Source of the DNA: Trogon surrucura
Lineage: Eukaryota; Chordata; Aves; Trogoniformes; Trogonidae
DNA length: 64,000 bases
Direction of reading: 5' to 3'
Assembly (NCBI GenBank): GCA_020746105.1
Contig: CM036633.1
Coordinates: 10,462,501 to 10,526,500, forward strand
The translations under genes and the position numbers were made by a program. Numbering within the stretch: position 1 is the first letter of the stretch; the number at the start of each line of letters is the position of its first letter. The notes under the pieces are model-generated. The model worked only from the letters and a program-made list of their open reading frames with translations, searched no databases and was not told the DNA's origin. Below, piece after piece: positions 24,278 through 36,100 of the stretch.

Positions 24278-27200
24278 AGCATTAAGAACAGAGTGAGCTG
24301 GAGATACCCATGGGTGCCCCCATCACAGGCAATGCCGGGAGTGGGTGCTATTAGTCTCCATCCAGAGATGAGCTGTTTCAGAGCAGAAACTGCCACGCTT
24401 CTGTACCCACAGCTCTGGGCACTCAGCCCTGCCAATGCAGCCAAAAAGCCTGTGGAAAATTTGTTATCCTTTTTTAAGGTTTTGTGTTGTTTTTTTTTGC
24501 CTAAAAACAAGTTGAAAACAAGCTCACTCCTGGCAAGCTCCCTGGGACTTCCTGCACCCCAGGGAAGGACTGAGCTGGTGGGGGGCTGGCAGCATCCCCG
24601 TGGGATGCAGGGCTGGACCATTGCCCCAGGGCTGCTGTGGGGCTTGGTGACTGAATTTGGGGTGCAGGACCAGCGCTGGACACGGCTCCCCATGGCCGGC
24701 CCCACGCCGCAGCATGGCCAGGGGGCCTGAGGAGCCTGGTTAGTGGGGGCAGGATGGAGAGAGCTGGCAATCTGCTTTCATCCCACTCTCAAAAGAAACA
24801 CACGAACAGTTTCCTCAGGGTTCACTGGGGAAGGAAAGTAATTTCTTCAACAGCTTAAATAAACAACTGGGCTTGAAAAACACAGACTTGATTTCCATGC
24901 GCCGTTGCAGTGATTAGGCATGCAAAGCAGGCAGACAGGTACGGGTCGGCATCGAGAAAGAAATAACTGGGTGTAGCTCCTTCCTTGTGGAGCCATCAGT
25001 GGAGGAGCTGAGCAGCACCCATGGGTGCTGTTGGGCTCAGTGCTACCCCACGTGGCTTTGCTCAGAGCATCGGTGGGAGCAGGCAGTGCTATGCATGGAA
25101 CCTGCTGGTGCTCTGGCTGCACCCTTGTGCCCCCGCCCTGTTAAATCTGGCCTTCTGCCCTGGCTGGTTTGGGCTGGCCCAGCTTAAGGATGAAGCCCCA
25201 ACTCTCCATTGCTGTCCCTCACCTCTGCATCAGGTCTGGCCAGGGCAGCCCACTCCAGCTGCTCTCTGTGAACAAACTGGGATGTCAGGATGAGCACCAG
25301 GCTCTGCCAAGGCAGTGGCTGGAAGGAGCAGCAGGAGCTGGAGGGCAGAGATGTGTCCTGGCTCCCTGCAACCACCACAGGGGCTGCCCACCCCAACCCC
25401 ACATGGAGGGGCTGCCAGGAGCTGCCTGCCTGAACGGGAGCGAAGGCAGCAGCCCCCAGTGCTGCCTCCCCTCCAGCCAAGCCTCAAACCAGCACCGAGC
25501 AAGGGAACTCGAAGGGTCTCCCACACACAGGATGAGGCACCACGGGGGCAGAAGAAAAGACACTTCATTAAACCCGCTCCCGCTATGGCTGAATTAACAA
25601 CAACAAGAGCAGGATGAGTGCTGAGAGGCAGGGTGAGACTTGCTTTTTGCTTTGTGTCCTGGGGTGCACAACTAGGAGCATGGCTCCAGGAGAAGGACCG
25701 GGACCCCCAACCCTGTTCATGGCTCCCAGGGAAGCTGGGCATGCACCCAGGGTCTGTCCCTACGTTGCTGGCCCCCGGCGGGTGTGCGTGGCCCCAGCGC
25801 CCTCACACCCTGCAGAGAGCTGACACGTGTGAGTGAACAGAGTCCCCCCACCCCCGGGGCTGTGCTGGGGGGAGCGGGCAGGTTTGAAGGGCTCTTTGTT
25901 CCCCCATGTCATTATACCCGAGCGGGGGAATCGAAACGTGCTGAAAACCCCTCGCTGGACCTTTCTGACAGGAGCTGGGGCGCTCGGCCGCACAGTGGCC
26001 CCATTGTTCCCTCCCGTGCGCCCGGGGGCAGCTGGGCCCCTGCACACCCCTTTCCCTGAAATAATCAGCCCGTGATTAAAACATGAGTCCTTTCCCTCTG
26101 CAACGTCAACACTTGGCAAAGCACCCCCAGCCTCCTCCCTGCCCAGGGCTGGCAGGGCAATGGTGCAGCAGGGAGAGCAGTGCCCACGGGTGAGCACCCA
26201 GAGCCTTTCAGCACGGGGAGCACTCCCAGCACCCCAAGTCCTCGCACCAGCCCTGGGGACATTCGCACTCATGTTCATCCCCGCCTGCACCAAACCCCAG
26301 GGAGATCTGGGGGCACACAGTCCTAGTGCTGCCCCACACAGAAACGCTCCCGCCCTCAGGGTACGGAGCAGCAACAGACTTGCTGCTGCAAGCAAACTGG
26401 TTTCAAGTAATGAACTGGTTGGTGGCGGTGTGCAGGGAATAGCATGCCAACCCACCCCCACATGCTGGTCCTGGCTGGTTACCTTCAACATTAGGCAGCT
26501 CCAAGCTCTGCTTTCAGGTTGTGCTTCTTCCTGAGGTGCTGCGAGGAGAGGTCAGCTCCGGCCGTCATTTTCCCCATAACCCCAGGAAAGGTTCAACAGG
26601 ACAACCAGGGTTTTGGACCACTTCTGACAAAGCTGAAATTGCAAAACAAACATGCAATGAATCCAACGGCCTCAGTAGCCTTGGTAGCCAGATCCTGCAC
26701 AAGCATCACCCATGCTTAGAGCAGGAGGGACTGGGTTCTGACAGATGCTCAGCACCCCAACACCTCTGGCTGTCTTCGCCACACAGGTGAGCTCCTGGGA
26801 TGAGCGGCCACCAGTCTCAGGGGAGCAATCCCACCCCTGCAGGCAAGAGGGGATGCACCCACAGGGCTCAGGCACTGAGCCCAGCCAGCATGTCTGCCCC
26901 GGAGATCCCCAGGAGTTGGGGCTCTGCACCGAGACACCATCCCCTGCCCCAAGGCTGGGGTTGCCACTGGGAGCCAGGCTGGCTCTACCACACCCTCTGC
27001 GATGCTCAGCACAGCCCTCGCAGGTCCAGGCTTGCCGGCAGCTCTGGGGACACGGCACTCAGAGTTGTCAATGTGACAGCTCATTGCAGCGTGCTGCTCC
27101 CAGGCCAGGACAAACAGGTGAGGGCATGTGGAACTGCTGGGGCTGCCAGCACCCACTGTCCCCAGCAGGACCCCATGCTGAGGGGTGGGTTGCTCCATGA

Positions 27201-28127
27201 AGCAGGCTGGCCAGCACCCCAAGCCCCTCTGATGCTGCTGGCACCCCAAAAGCAGCCCCTGCCACCCTGTGCTGTGCACAGCTGTGGGTGGATTTTCTCA
27301 GGTGACCTCCCAGCACATCTGGGTCACACCAGACATACAGGAGTTGCTCCCCTGGGGCCCATTCCCCACCATCGAGCTCTACCTCGTCTCACTGCATCAA
27401 TCAGCTGCACCTTCACCGCAGTGACCCCATGTTGATAGGTTTAATCTGCTTCCAGGACAAATGCCTTGTTAGGGGTTTTTCCACCCATGCTTTCTCCTAA
27501 GCCACCAATATTTTAGGATTGCAGGAGAATCCCTGCTCCTTCTGGTTTCAGAAGGGTGATCTGGGCAAGTGCTGAGTTCCAGGGATGCAGCCCTGAGCTC
27601 CTGAACAGAACACAGAGAAAGCCAGGTCAGCACCTCGCCTCACTCAGCCAGAGCACCCACTGCCACGCAGCCACTCTGGGGATCCCCCTTCGCCCTGGCC
27701 TCATGCCGTAACCCCCGTCCTCCCCAGCTAACCAGCCGCTGCGGGTGACAGCCCTTGGGCTGCTGCAGCGTCCGTCCACGTGCTGCTCTGCCCCCCCTGC
27801 AAAGCCCCACAAAGGCCATTTTAATGCTTTTTGCACAGAAATGGTGTTTTCCTGGGGTTTCTAGGTGCCTTTGAGAGCCCAGGGCAGCTCTGTAAGTCTG
27901 CTCACAAGGTTCAGCTGCAATAGCCGTGATTAAAAGCGACACAGCTAATGCTCCATAATGCTTTCTCTGAATCCTCCCTGTAAGAAGCGCTAACCTGGGG
28001 TGGGGAGCATCCCGGGAATCACCTGCTCCCATCCAAGGATTCAGGAACTGGTAACACCTCTAGGTGAGAAGTGTTTCAGTCCTTCCTCTCCACTCCTGCC
28101 AGGGGCTCAGGGCCCTTAGCTGCACTA

Positions 28128-28229
28128 GGAGGAAGGAAAAAAAAAAAAAAAAAGAGAGAAACATAAAGGGAAAAGGGGGACAGAGGACAGAAAAAAAAAG
28201 GAAAAAAAAAAAAAAAGGAAAAAAAGACG
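28128..28229. repeat. Homopurine A/G tract
   Basis: About 100 bases of almost pure A and G, with several A runs of 9 to 16, directly precede the CpG-rich patch. Long open frames across it are a by-product of the lack of T and are not coding. Confidence 0.85.
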
Positions 28230-28269
28230 AGCTCTTAGGAGGCATCTGGGTTTCCCAGCACTCTCGGGG

Positions 28270-28560
28270 TGACTGCAGTCGGCAGCAGAGCGCTGCTTGC
28301 CCACGGATTCCCACTCCCGGGGCCAGCCTCTCCCAGCACACAACTCCCTCCCGCTCCAAACACCAAAACCCCCCGCTCCCCGCTGGGCTCCGCGGGGCCG
28401 TGCCCAGGAGAGGGCAGCAGAGCCCGGGCGAGCAGAGGACGCAGCCTGGAGCCGCCTCGGGGCCGGGGTGTCACGGGGGGAGCCGGGGCCGCTGGGCAGG
28501 GCAGGGGCCGCCCGGAGCGCGCAGCCCAAGCCCAGAACCGCGCTGCGACACCCAAAAGTG
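28270..28560. promoter_or_regulatory. CpG-rich patch without a gene
   Basis: This patch is GC-rich with many CpG, for example CCGCGGGGCC-like and GGCCGGGGTG segments, and sits between two AT-richer regions about 7.6 kb beyond the end of RBPJL. It could be a small CpG island with promoter activity for a non-coding transcript. No coding exon beside it was recognised. Confidence 0.35.
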
Positions 28561-31500
28561 CGGCTGCTGGTGCAGATCCCCCCACACACACCCCCCCAAG
28601 TTCCCGGGGTGGGTGCTCCTTGTCGTCCTGCGTGGGCACTGCTGCTCAGTCACACAGCAGCAGCGTCCCAGCCCTCCTCTTCCTTCCCGCCTGCCCCAAA
28701 CACACCCCTCGAGGAGCCACTTCAGGACACACGACTTTGGGCTCGGCCCTCTGAAGAGAGCAAACCTCGGGGCTGCATCACCTGCCCCACAGCTGGCACC
28801 AAGGACAGGAGGGAAAAGAAGCTGAGAAGTTTTGCCCCCAACCATCGGACATCCCCGCAGCAAAGGGTGAGCCGTGCCCAGGTGTAACAAAAGTTTTCAC
28901 CCCAAAAACCAAGGGACCCAAACACCCATGACCACCCTCAACACCCCTCTGGGAGCCATAAAGGGCATCGGCAGGGTCACACGTCATTTTCCAGGTCCTC
29001 CACTCGTTCTGCCCGAGTCCCTCTTGCTGGGGAGGGTTTGGGAAGGGCAGAGCTGCCCGTCACTGCTCCATCACATCAGTACCTGGGAGGGTTCCAGCTC
29101 TTCTCAAGCCAGGCGAAGCAGCTTCTCAGGGTTTTGGGTTTAAAACCAGAGCAGTGCTAGGAAGAAAAACAACTTAACGTCACCTCTGGGGTCACAGCTG
29201 ATGACCAGGAATCCGCAAGACATTAGTGCAAGCCACCCCTCAGTGAACACCGGATACAGGCCAGGGAGGGCAGAAAGGCAGAGAGAAGGAACAGTGACAA
29301 ACCCATCCCAGGAACCGCAGCTCTGCAAGGACGGGCAGGCAGCCAGGCTTGCACTCCGGGAATTTGCAGAGTACCCGTCCAGATTGCTTTGCGAAAACAA
29401 GGCGCTCTTACGCCGAGGGCAGTTTTGGAAAGTACACAGGATTCTTGCAGCTGAGAGATGAAGCCTGGAAGAAGAAAAAAAAAAAAAGACACAAACATAC
29501 GTTGTTCCAAGAAGCACGTCCAAGAACCTGTCACAGCACCACGAGGCACAAGAACATGAAGATCGCAGGCGTCACTGATTTACTGACAAACAGCAGCTCC
29601 TGGGAAGCAAAGGTCAGCCCTGGGAGTGCATGGTTCTTCTCTACTCGGCAGAAGCAGCAGATTCTCAGAGGACCTCTGAGAGCACACCGGTGACAGACCA
29701 GGCAATGACAAGGAGCTGGACAAGTGTTTCCTACTCCCTCACCCCCAAGGGAGCCTGTGTACTAGTCCTAATTTGTTTCCTCCATCCCTGCTAATCCTAA
29801 CCACCCAGAGTAGAAGTTCCCACCAGGGAGAAGGGAATTAGATTTTCTCAAGGACGATAATCCATTTAAATACAGCACTTCTTAGGAGACTCAGCACTTT
29901 TCCCAGCAAGCAGCCCTGCTCTCTGCACAGCCTGGCCTCTCCCACGTGCCCAGGGAGACAGAGCTGGGTCCCATCCCTTGAGAGCACCAAGCTGTCAGGG
30001 CAGAGAAGCCTGGAGGCCTTCCTCCAGGTCTTGCTTAAGAGCTGCTTTTAGTCCAAAATAGCCTGAAGTCCCCTGTGGACTTGCTATCGCAGGGAAGCTA
30101 GAAAAGCCCTACCCTCACATCATTTAAACAGGGTTGGCTTGAAACTCTGTTGAGCAAGACCCCAAGCACATCATTCTCCCATGCTTGAGGGCACAAGCGT
30201 GTGCTGTTGTCATGAGGGGACACGCACAAGCTCATCTCTACCTCCCTGTCCCTTCTGGCTGTGAAGTGCCATCACAAAACTGATCACCAGCAAACTGACG
30301 TACTCACCTCATCACGCCATGCTGCATCTGCTTCACTTGCCTGGAGGAGCTTCAGCAGCTCCAGAAACTCAGCAACGCTGGTCCTACAGAAGTCACACGT
30401 GGGTCAGAGGCCGAAGGCTGCGTGGGAACCGCTGACAAAGCCCCTTTGAGCTGCAGGCAATGCCCAGTCAGATCCCAGAGTGCCTCCCCCTCTGGTAAAC
30501 CAAGAAGTTACACAAACACAAGCTCCCTATTATCCAGCTCCCAACAGTAATTTCAGATCAGAAAGAGTCCAAAAGCCAATTTTAGAAAGTACCAGTTTAT
30601 TTAAGGGGGGAGAATAAAAATAAAATAAAGCAGTAACAGTGGAAAATCCCCAAGAGCAATTACACAAGAGAATCTAAACACCCAAAAAGCAGACACCACT
30701 CCTGCCTTCGTAGTAGTGCTGTCCACGGGCAGTCAAGTCCCCTCCCTCTCCCTCCCAGTCCACAGTGACCTCTGTGCAGTTTTCAGAGACCACAGTTTCC
30801 CCAAACATGTTATTTGTCTTAGGACAAAGTGAATGAGTCAACCTGGAGGAGGACCCTTAGGAGAAGTCCTCTCCCACCGATGTCTCAATACAGCTCCCCT
30901 ACATCCCCCACTTTGCCTGCCCAGCCCTGAGAAGCAGCTGCCACTGGCTCAAGCTGAACTTTTGTTCTATCGCCTCAATGAACTTGGCCCCGAGCCTGCA
31001 ACAAAGGAGGCTTCAGGAGTTGACGAGATTTCCAAACACCCTTTGCAACCATCTGGTTTTGTGCTGTCTACCCAGTCACACAGGTTGGGGACCCACACTC
31101 CCATTTTGTCTTAACCCACACCAGATCCAGAGAGCTGCAGGAGGACACAACTTGAGCAAAGTCATTCTGCAACACCTTCCTGCAACAGGCATCGGGGACA
31201 CACATCGCTCTTCGCTCTAGGAGCGCTGGGGGAACTGATCGAGCTCTCTCAAGGTAGCAGCTACATACAGGCTGTATTAAGACCCACCGCAGGAGGTTCA
31301 GAGCTCAAGAAAGCTCAGTGCTCCCAGCTGGGAGATGCCACCGAGGCAGGGCCAGTCTTCTGCAAGGCAGGGACCCAGCACCATACCGCAGGGCACTGCG
31401 GCACCACGAGCCCCAAAACAAAGAGTTATTTCCTCCGTACTGTGAGCTTCCAAGACCTGCTTCAGAGCAGCCCCAGGTGGGATCTCTGCTCCTGCTTCCA

Positions 31501-31684
31501 GGCACGGCCCAGGACGCAGCAACGGAGCTGCAGGGCTTGGGCTGCTCCCAGCTGCCTTCCCCGGCACAAACCCCCTCGTGCTCCAGACACGGCACCAGCC
31601 AAACAGCAGCACAAACGACATCAAGCCTCTCCCACACAGCAAGGCTGCTGAAGAATCAGCTCCAGCCACTTTCACTCTTAACTG

Positions 31685-32972
31685 TGTATTTCTCAGTAAA
31701 ATATATAATATATAGCTCTATAGGACTGATTACAATATATTACAGACTAGAAATACTCTCATATTTCCCCTACTTAAATCATATTATGAATCCAATTTTG
31801 CATACAGATTAATCCTAGAAATTGTCTTGAATTTATAATTAAAATTCACAGAATAAAGCTTAAATAGTTTTCACAGAGACTCATTATATTAGTGTTTTAC
31901 ATAAAAAGGTTAAAAGTTACCAAATGAAAACAGCCGTTTCAGCAACTATAAATAATTCTATTTTAAAAAAAAATCAAATCCTAAAAAAGTTATAGGAAAA
32001 CTATAAATATCTTTACCCTCTACAATAGCTGCTATAGAACTAGAAGAAACCTGTAACACACTGTAGCTAGCTTTGCTTCAGTTCAGAATACGAATCATAC
32101 AAAACAACATCTCCATAAAAATGCCCGGCCAAAGGAAACACAAAGGGATTGAAAAAATAAATCTGAGGAAATTAAAAAAGTAGATTTTTTTTATTATTTC
32201 AAAACAATTTCTACAAACTTTATATAAACATTAGGCTATTTTCTTTCAACTTTTGTTATAAAAGAATCCTACACGCATTCCTTGAAAAGAAAAAAAAAAA
32301 AAGACTGAAGGCAAGGAAAGGGTGTTATCATAGCCAAACAAAACTGGCTGTCCTGATTTCATGGACTAATGACCCTTGCCTGGGGCCAACAGGAAGAGAC
32401 AGAAGTCTCCTGGGGAAGACATTCCCATAGGTCCTTTATGGCATTCAGGGATATTGAGCTCCTATGGGCCCTTCTCCCCCCCATAAGGCAATATAATCTG
32501 TAGTGTCAGAGATTCATAAATAGTTCTCCACAAAAACACTTCACATCAACAGCCCGCTGCAAGAAATCTATTAGCAAGGTTTATATTAAAAAAAAAGAGC
32601 CATCTTCTATAGAAGCAGCCAATCTGAGCATGGCACACTGGCTACAAACACATGGTGTTTGCTTTCATACAGTCTGTTTTGTGTCTATATACTCTCTATA
32701 AAACCAAGCAGAAAATTTGGCATCTTTACACTTTTTACGCTAGCTTTAGAAAAAACAAATAAAATACACTGAGGTTTTTTTTTCAGACTCTTTGTATTTC
32801 ATTGGGCCCTTGTTAGCTGAGCAGGATGGGAAGGGTCATGTAGGAAGTTTTTTCTCGAAGTTGCTTTGAAATTCAATCCAAAAAGAGCATTTGTTCAGCA
32901 CATCTCATCTGAGCGCACAGTGTTTCCATACAGTCTGCTTGTCCCTGGATGGGCACAAGGCACCACTGAGAT
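31685..32972 (-). other. SDC4: Probable 3' UTR of SDC4
   Basis: The composition changes sharply to AT-rich at about 31685 and remains so up to the SDC4 stop codon, typical of a long vertebrate 3' UTR within the terminal exon. On the - strand an AATAAA lies at 32195-32190. Variant signals (AATATA at 31741-31736) lie near the composition boundary, and a canonical one lies further away at 30601-30596. The true end is not fixed. Confidence 0.5.
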
Positions 32973-33124
32973 TTAAGCGTAGAACTCATTTGTAGGGGCT
33001 TTCTTGTAGATCGGTTTCTTCCCAAGATCGTAACTGCCTTCATCCTTTTTCTTCATGCGATAGACTAAGAGGAGGATCAGGAAGACAGCAAACAGGAGGC
33101 CCACTGCTCCTCCTGCAATGAGAG
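32973..33124 (-). CDS. SDC4: SDC4 exon 5: transmembrane and cytoplasmic tail
   Basis: On the - strand the acceptor is TTTTCTTCCCCAG. The exon encodes [30 protein letters not shown] and KAPTNEFYA before TAA. It is the most conserved part of the protein. Confidence 0.97.
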
Positions 33125-36100
33125 CTGGGGAAGAAAAAAAGAGCACAGAGTAAGTCTAAACTCCTGGACAACTCCATCAGCTACACCTCAGAAATCTGGT
33201 TTCAGAGCATCAGCCCCTGGTGCCGCCTCCAGAGTCATGGGGACAGGCACACAGACGATGCTACGTGCTGGCATTTTCACCAACGGCAAACATTAATGGA
33301 AGAAGGACAGAAATTGCTTTCCATTCAACCATAGAATAATCACATGTTCCACATCAACCAGTTTGTGTTAATCTTCCAGTTTGTTGCAAAACCAAAATTT
33401 CAACAAGAGACACATCTTCCCTCCATAGAAATAAGCCAAAAAAACCACAACCCACCAGGCAAGAGCCCCACCACATCCCACAAATCATGTCAACTCCGGG
33501 AAAATGGTGTAGCTCTGATGTGTTTTACTAGCTACCCGCGTGAGCACACTCCAGGGACTCTGTACTTCAGTGAAACAGTAACATCTTACTACCACCACCA
33601 CCTCCCTCCAGAAACCACCCCAACAACCAAAACCCACAAGCCACCAGCAAGATTCTTTTCTCTTCACAGCAAGGGTTGCCACAAGGCTCCAGTGAAGTTT
33701 ATCCTCTGCTGTCACACCTACTCGTTGCACTAAATCAGGTTTTTTGCTAGGTGGCTTTGCAACCCACGCTTCCAGTCACTCAAGCTGTCCCACATGCTAA
33801 GGGACAGCCAGTCGCTCAGTTTTGCTCTAAAGGGAGGTGCTTAAATTTGTAACACATCCCCTAGAGGTGTTCACATCCCTTAGAGGGGTTGTTTGGTTCC
33901 TGGCGAGGCTCAGAAAAAGCAGGACTTGGGCAGAGTTTAGAAGGAAAACACCAGTATTTAATGTGAAAGTCTATGATGTCATTGATCTATGGCTAGATAT
34001 GCCTCGAGTTAGTATCTGGGTGCAGAGAAGCTGCCACATGACTTGTGGCAGTAACATCCTATTAATTCCTTGGCCAACAGTCAGCTGGCAGGCTCAAACC
34101 CATGCTGCTTACCCCAGCAGTAGGTTCCTCTGCTGTTTCAGGACTAGAAGGCAGAAGTGACCCTGCTACAGGCAGGCACAGAGGTCACACATCCCAGTCC
34201 CTCAGCCAGTAGGGAATAGCACAAGCCATTGTGATCCACAGTATTAATGATTTATCAGGACAAGGTGGAGTATTACCTGTAAGGACTTCTGTTCTTTCAA
34301 AGATGCTGCTGTTGGCTGTGCTTGCCATGGAGATCTTGTTGGACAGGTTCTCCTCAACAGGTACAGCTTTGTCTGGAATGATTTCATTGTCCACTAGTGT
34401 GTTTTCCTTCTCACCTTCTCTCTTTCTGTCATTATCTCCAGGGATGTAGTTGTCAGATATCTGCACAATACAGACAAACCACACCCATCAGTAAGCAGCA
34501 CCCAACCTACCCACAATTGAAAGTAGGAGGGTGTGCAGGGAAAAGTAAGTTTGCTTAGCGCATTATGAGTACACAGCTCCTGCTCAGGCAGGTAGATTCA
34601 TCTCGATGCCACGTCTCGCACGGAGAAGGGCACTGAGGAAGCTTCACAGACAGACCAGAGTAGCTACGTGTGGTTTAAAACATGCCAAGTCAATACCTAC
34701 CACAGGAGCATCCACAGTGGTCAGATACAAGGCATCTTCAGAGTCTGAGTAGTCGGCAGGGTGGGTGGAAAGAAAAAAAAAAATTAGGGAAAAAAAATAA
34801 CCCATACAACCAAACAGAAGAGGACACTAAGTTCTCCCCTCCTTAAATGCCATTTTTCTAGCATTCAGACACTTCCTGCAACACCAGCAACTACAGACAA
34901 ACCAGGAGTCCTGTTCTCTGCTGACTACAATTCCCTCTTGTCTATTAGTACTTTTGCCATTTAATGGTTTTGATTACACAAGATGTAATCTTGAGACCAA
35001 AACCTCTTGCATGGGAGGGTCTTCAGCTGGATCCACTGGCCCCTGTTGCAGGTTATCAGGAGCTGCCTTGTAAAGCAGGTCTGCTACAGCTTGCTAAGCT
35101 AATGTCACCCATCCCTAAAGGAGATTTCACCAACTCTCCAGTTACCAGATCTGCCCAAACATGTCAGACACCGATTTCAGCACTTGTTCTTTCCCTTTCA
35201 GTGAATAAGTGTTCACACAAAGGGGACACGGAGCTACAGAAACTGGTTTGGGCAGGGAGCTTTGCACGTCGCTGAGTTCACTTGAACACCAGCTAGCTCT
35301 TTACCTTGTTTGGCCTCAGCTGAGATACCAACTTTAAGCCTTTTAATACTGCCTCAACAATGAATTTATTTTAAGTTTCTCAGTTCTTTGGAGTTCAACA
35401 GGAAAGAGATCCAGCCAGTGCAATGCCTTTTCACTTGCAGTAAGACAAGCTTGGCTGGACTCCATCTGTGGTCCCCGAGTGATTCAACAGCACAGTACAA
35501 CAACTTTCACTGTTCCCATCTGTGAGTGACTACAATTCACACAGCTTTCTCATTTCCACCTGACACTGTAGTTCCCTCTGGCGCTCTGGCCACGCCCTTA
35601 GCCCACCACACAGGGGCTGGCGCTGAAAGGAGTTTTATAACATCAACTGAGGGAGATCCATTTTGCCCTTTTCCCACTTACCTCCAGACCCAGATGCCTC
35701 ATCTATATCTAACTCATCAGAAGTGAAGTGAGGTCTGAATTCACCAATGTCTTCATCATCTGGCAAGTCTCCAGAGGCAGGGTAGTCAAGCCATCGGGCA
35801 TCCATGGTCTCCGTTTCTCTCACCTGCAAATGAGGGTGGAGAAGTGTTAAATATCAGGCAATTCCTCAGAAGCATTTTGCAGAAGGTTAGGGGCTCAGAG
35901 CCTGTGCTGAGCACACCACTTCCATCAAAAGAACATTAAATGCTGAACTTCCTCTCCACCAAAAGCATTATCTTCATCAGCCTGGAAATAGCTGAATTTC
36001 CCCAGAATTTCTCAGAACAGAAGCGAGAACCAGCCTGGGAGGGGAATTTCCTAAAGATTCAGGAGGTTCACTTGAACCCACAGGCTGAAAAATAACACAA

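Larger units (their letters stand above)
20771..31684. other. Intergenic DNA between RBPJL and SDC4
   Basis: The two flanking genes converge on this stretch. No protein-family similarity or coherent exon set was found on either strand. It contains a low-complexity A/C tract (24223-24277), short poly-A runs, a CpG-rich patch near 23450-23610, and a homopurine tract with an adjoining CpG-rich patch at 28128-28560. A possible homeodomain/octamer-rich segment lies near 22810-22850. A TTTATT at 30596-30601 (AATAAA on the - strand) could serve as a distal SDC4 polyadenylation signal. Confidence 0.55.

Noticed and set aside
28064-28825. 253-codon open frame on the + strand
   Set aside because: The purine tract lacks stop codons and the rest is CpG-rich; no domain, and poly-Lys/Pro-Arg composition is not protein-like.
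31851-31856. AATAAA on the + strand
   Set aside because: It lies in the antisense of the SDC4 3' UTR, with no + strand gene to end here.
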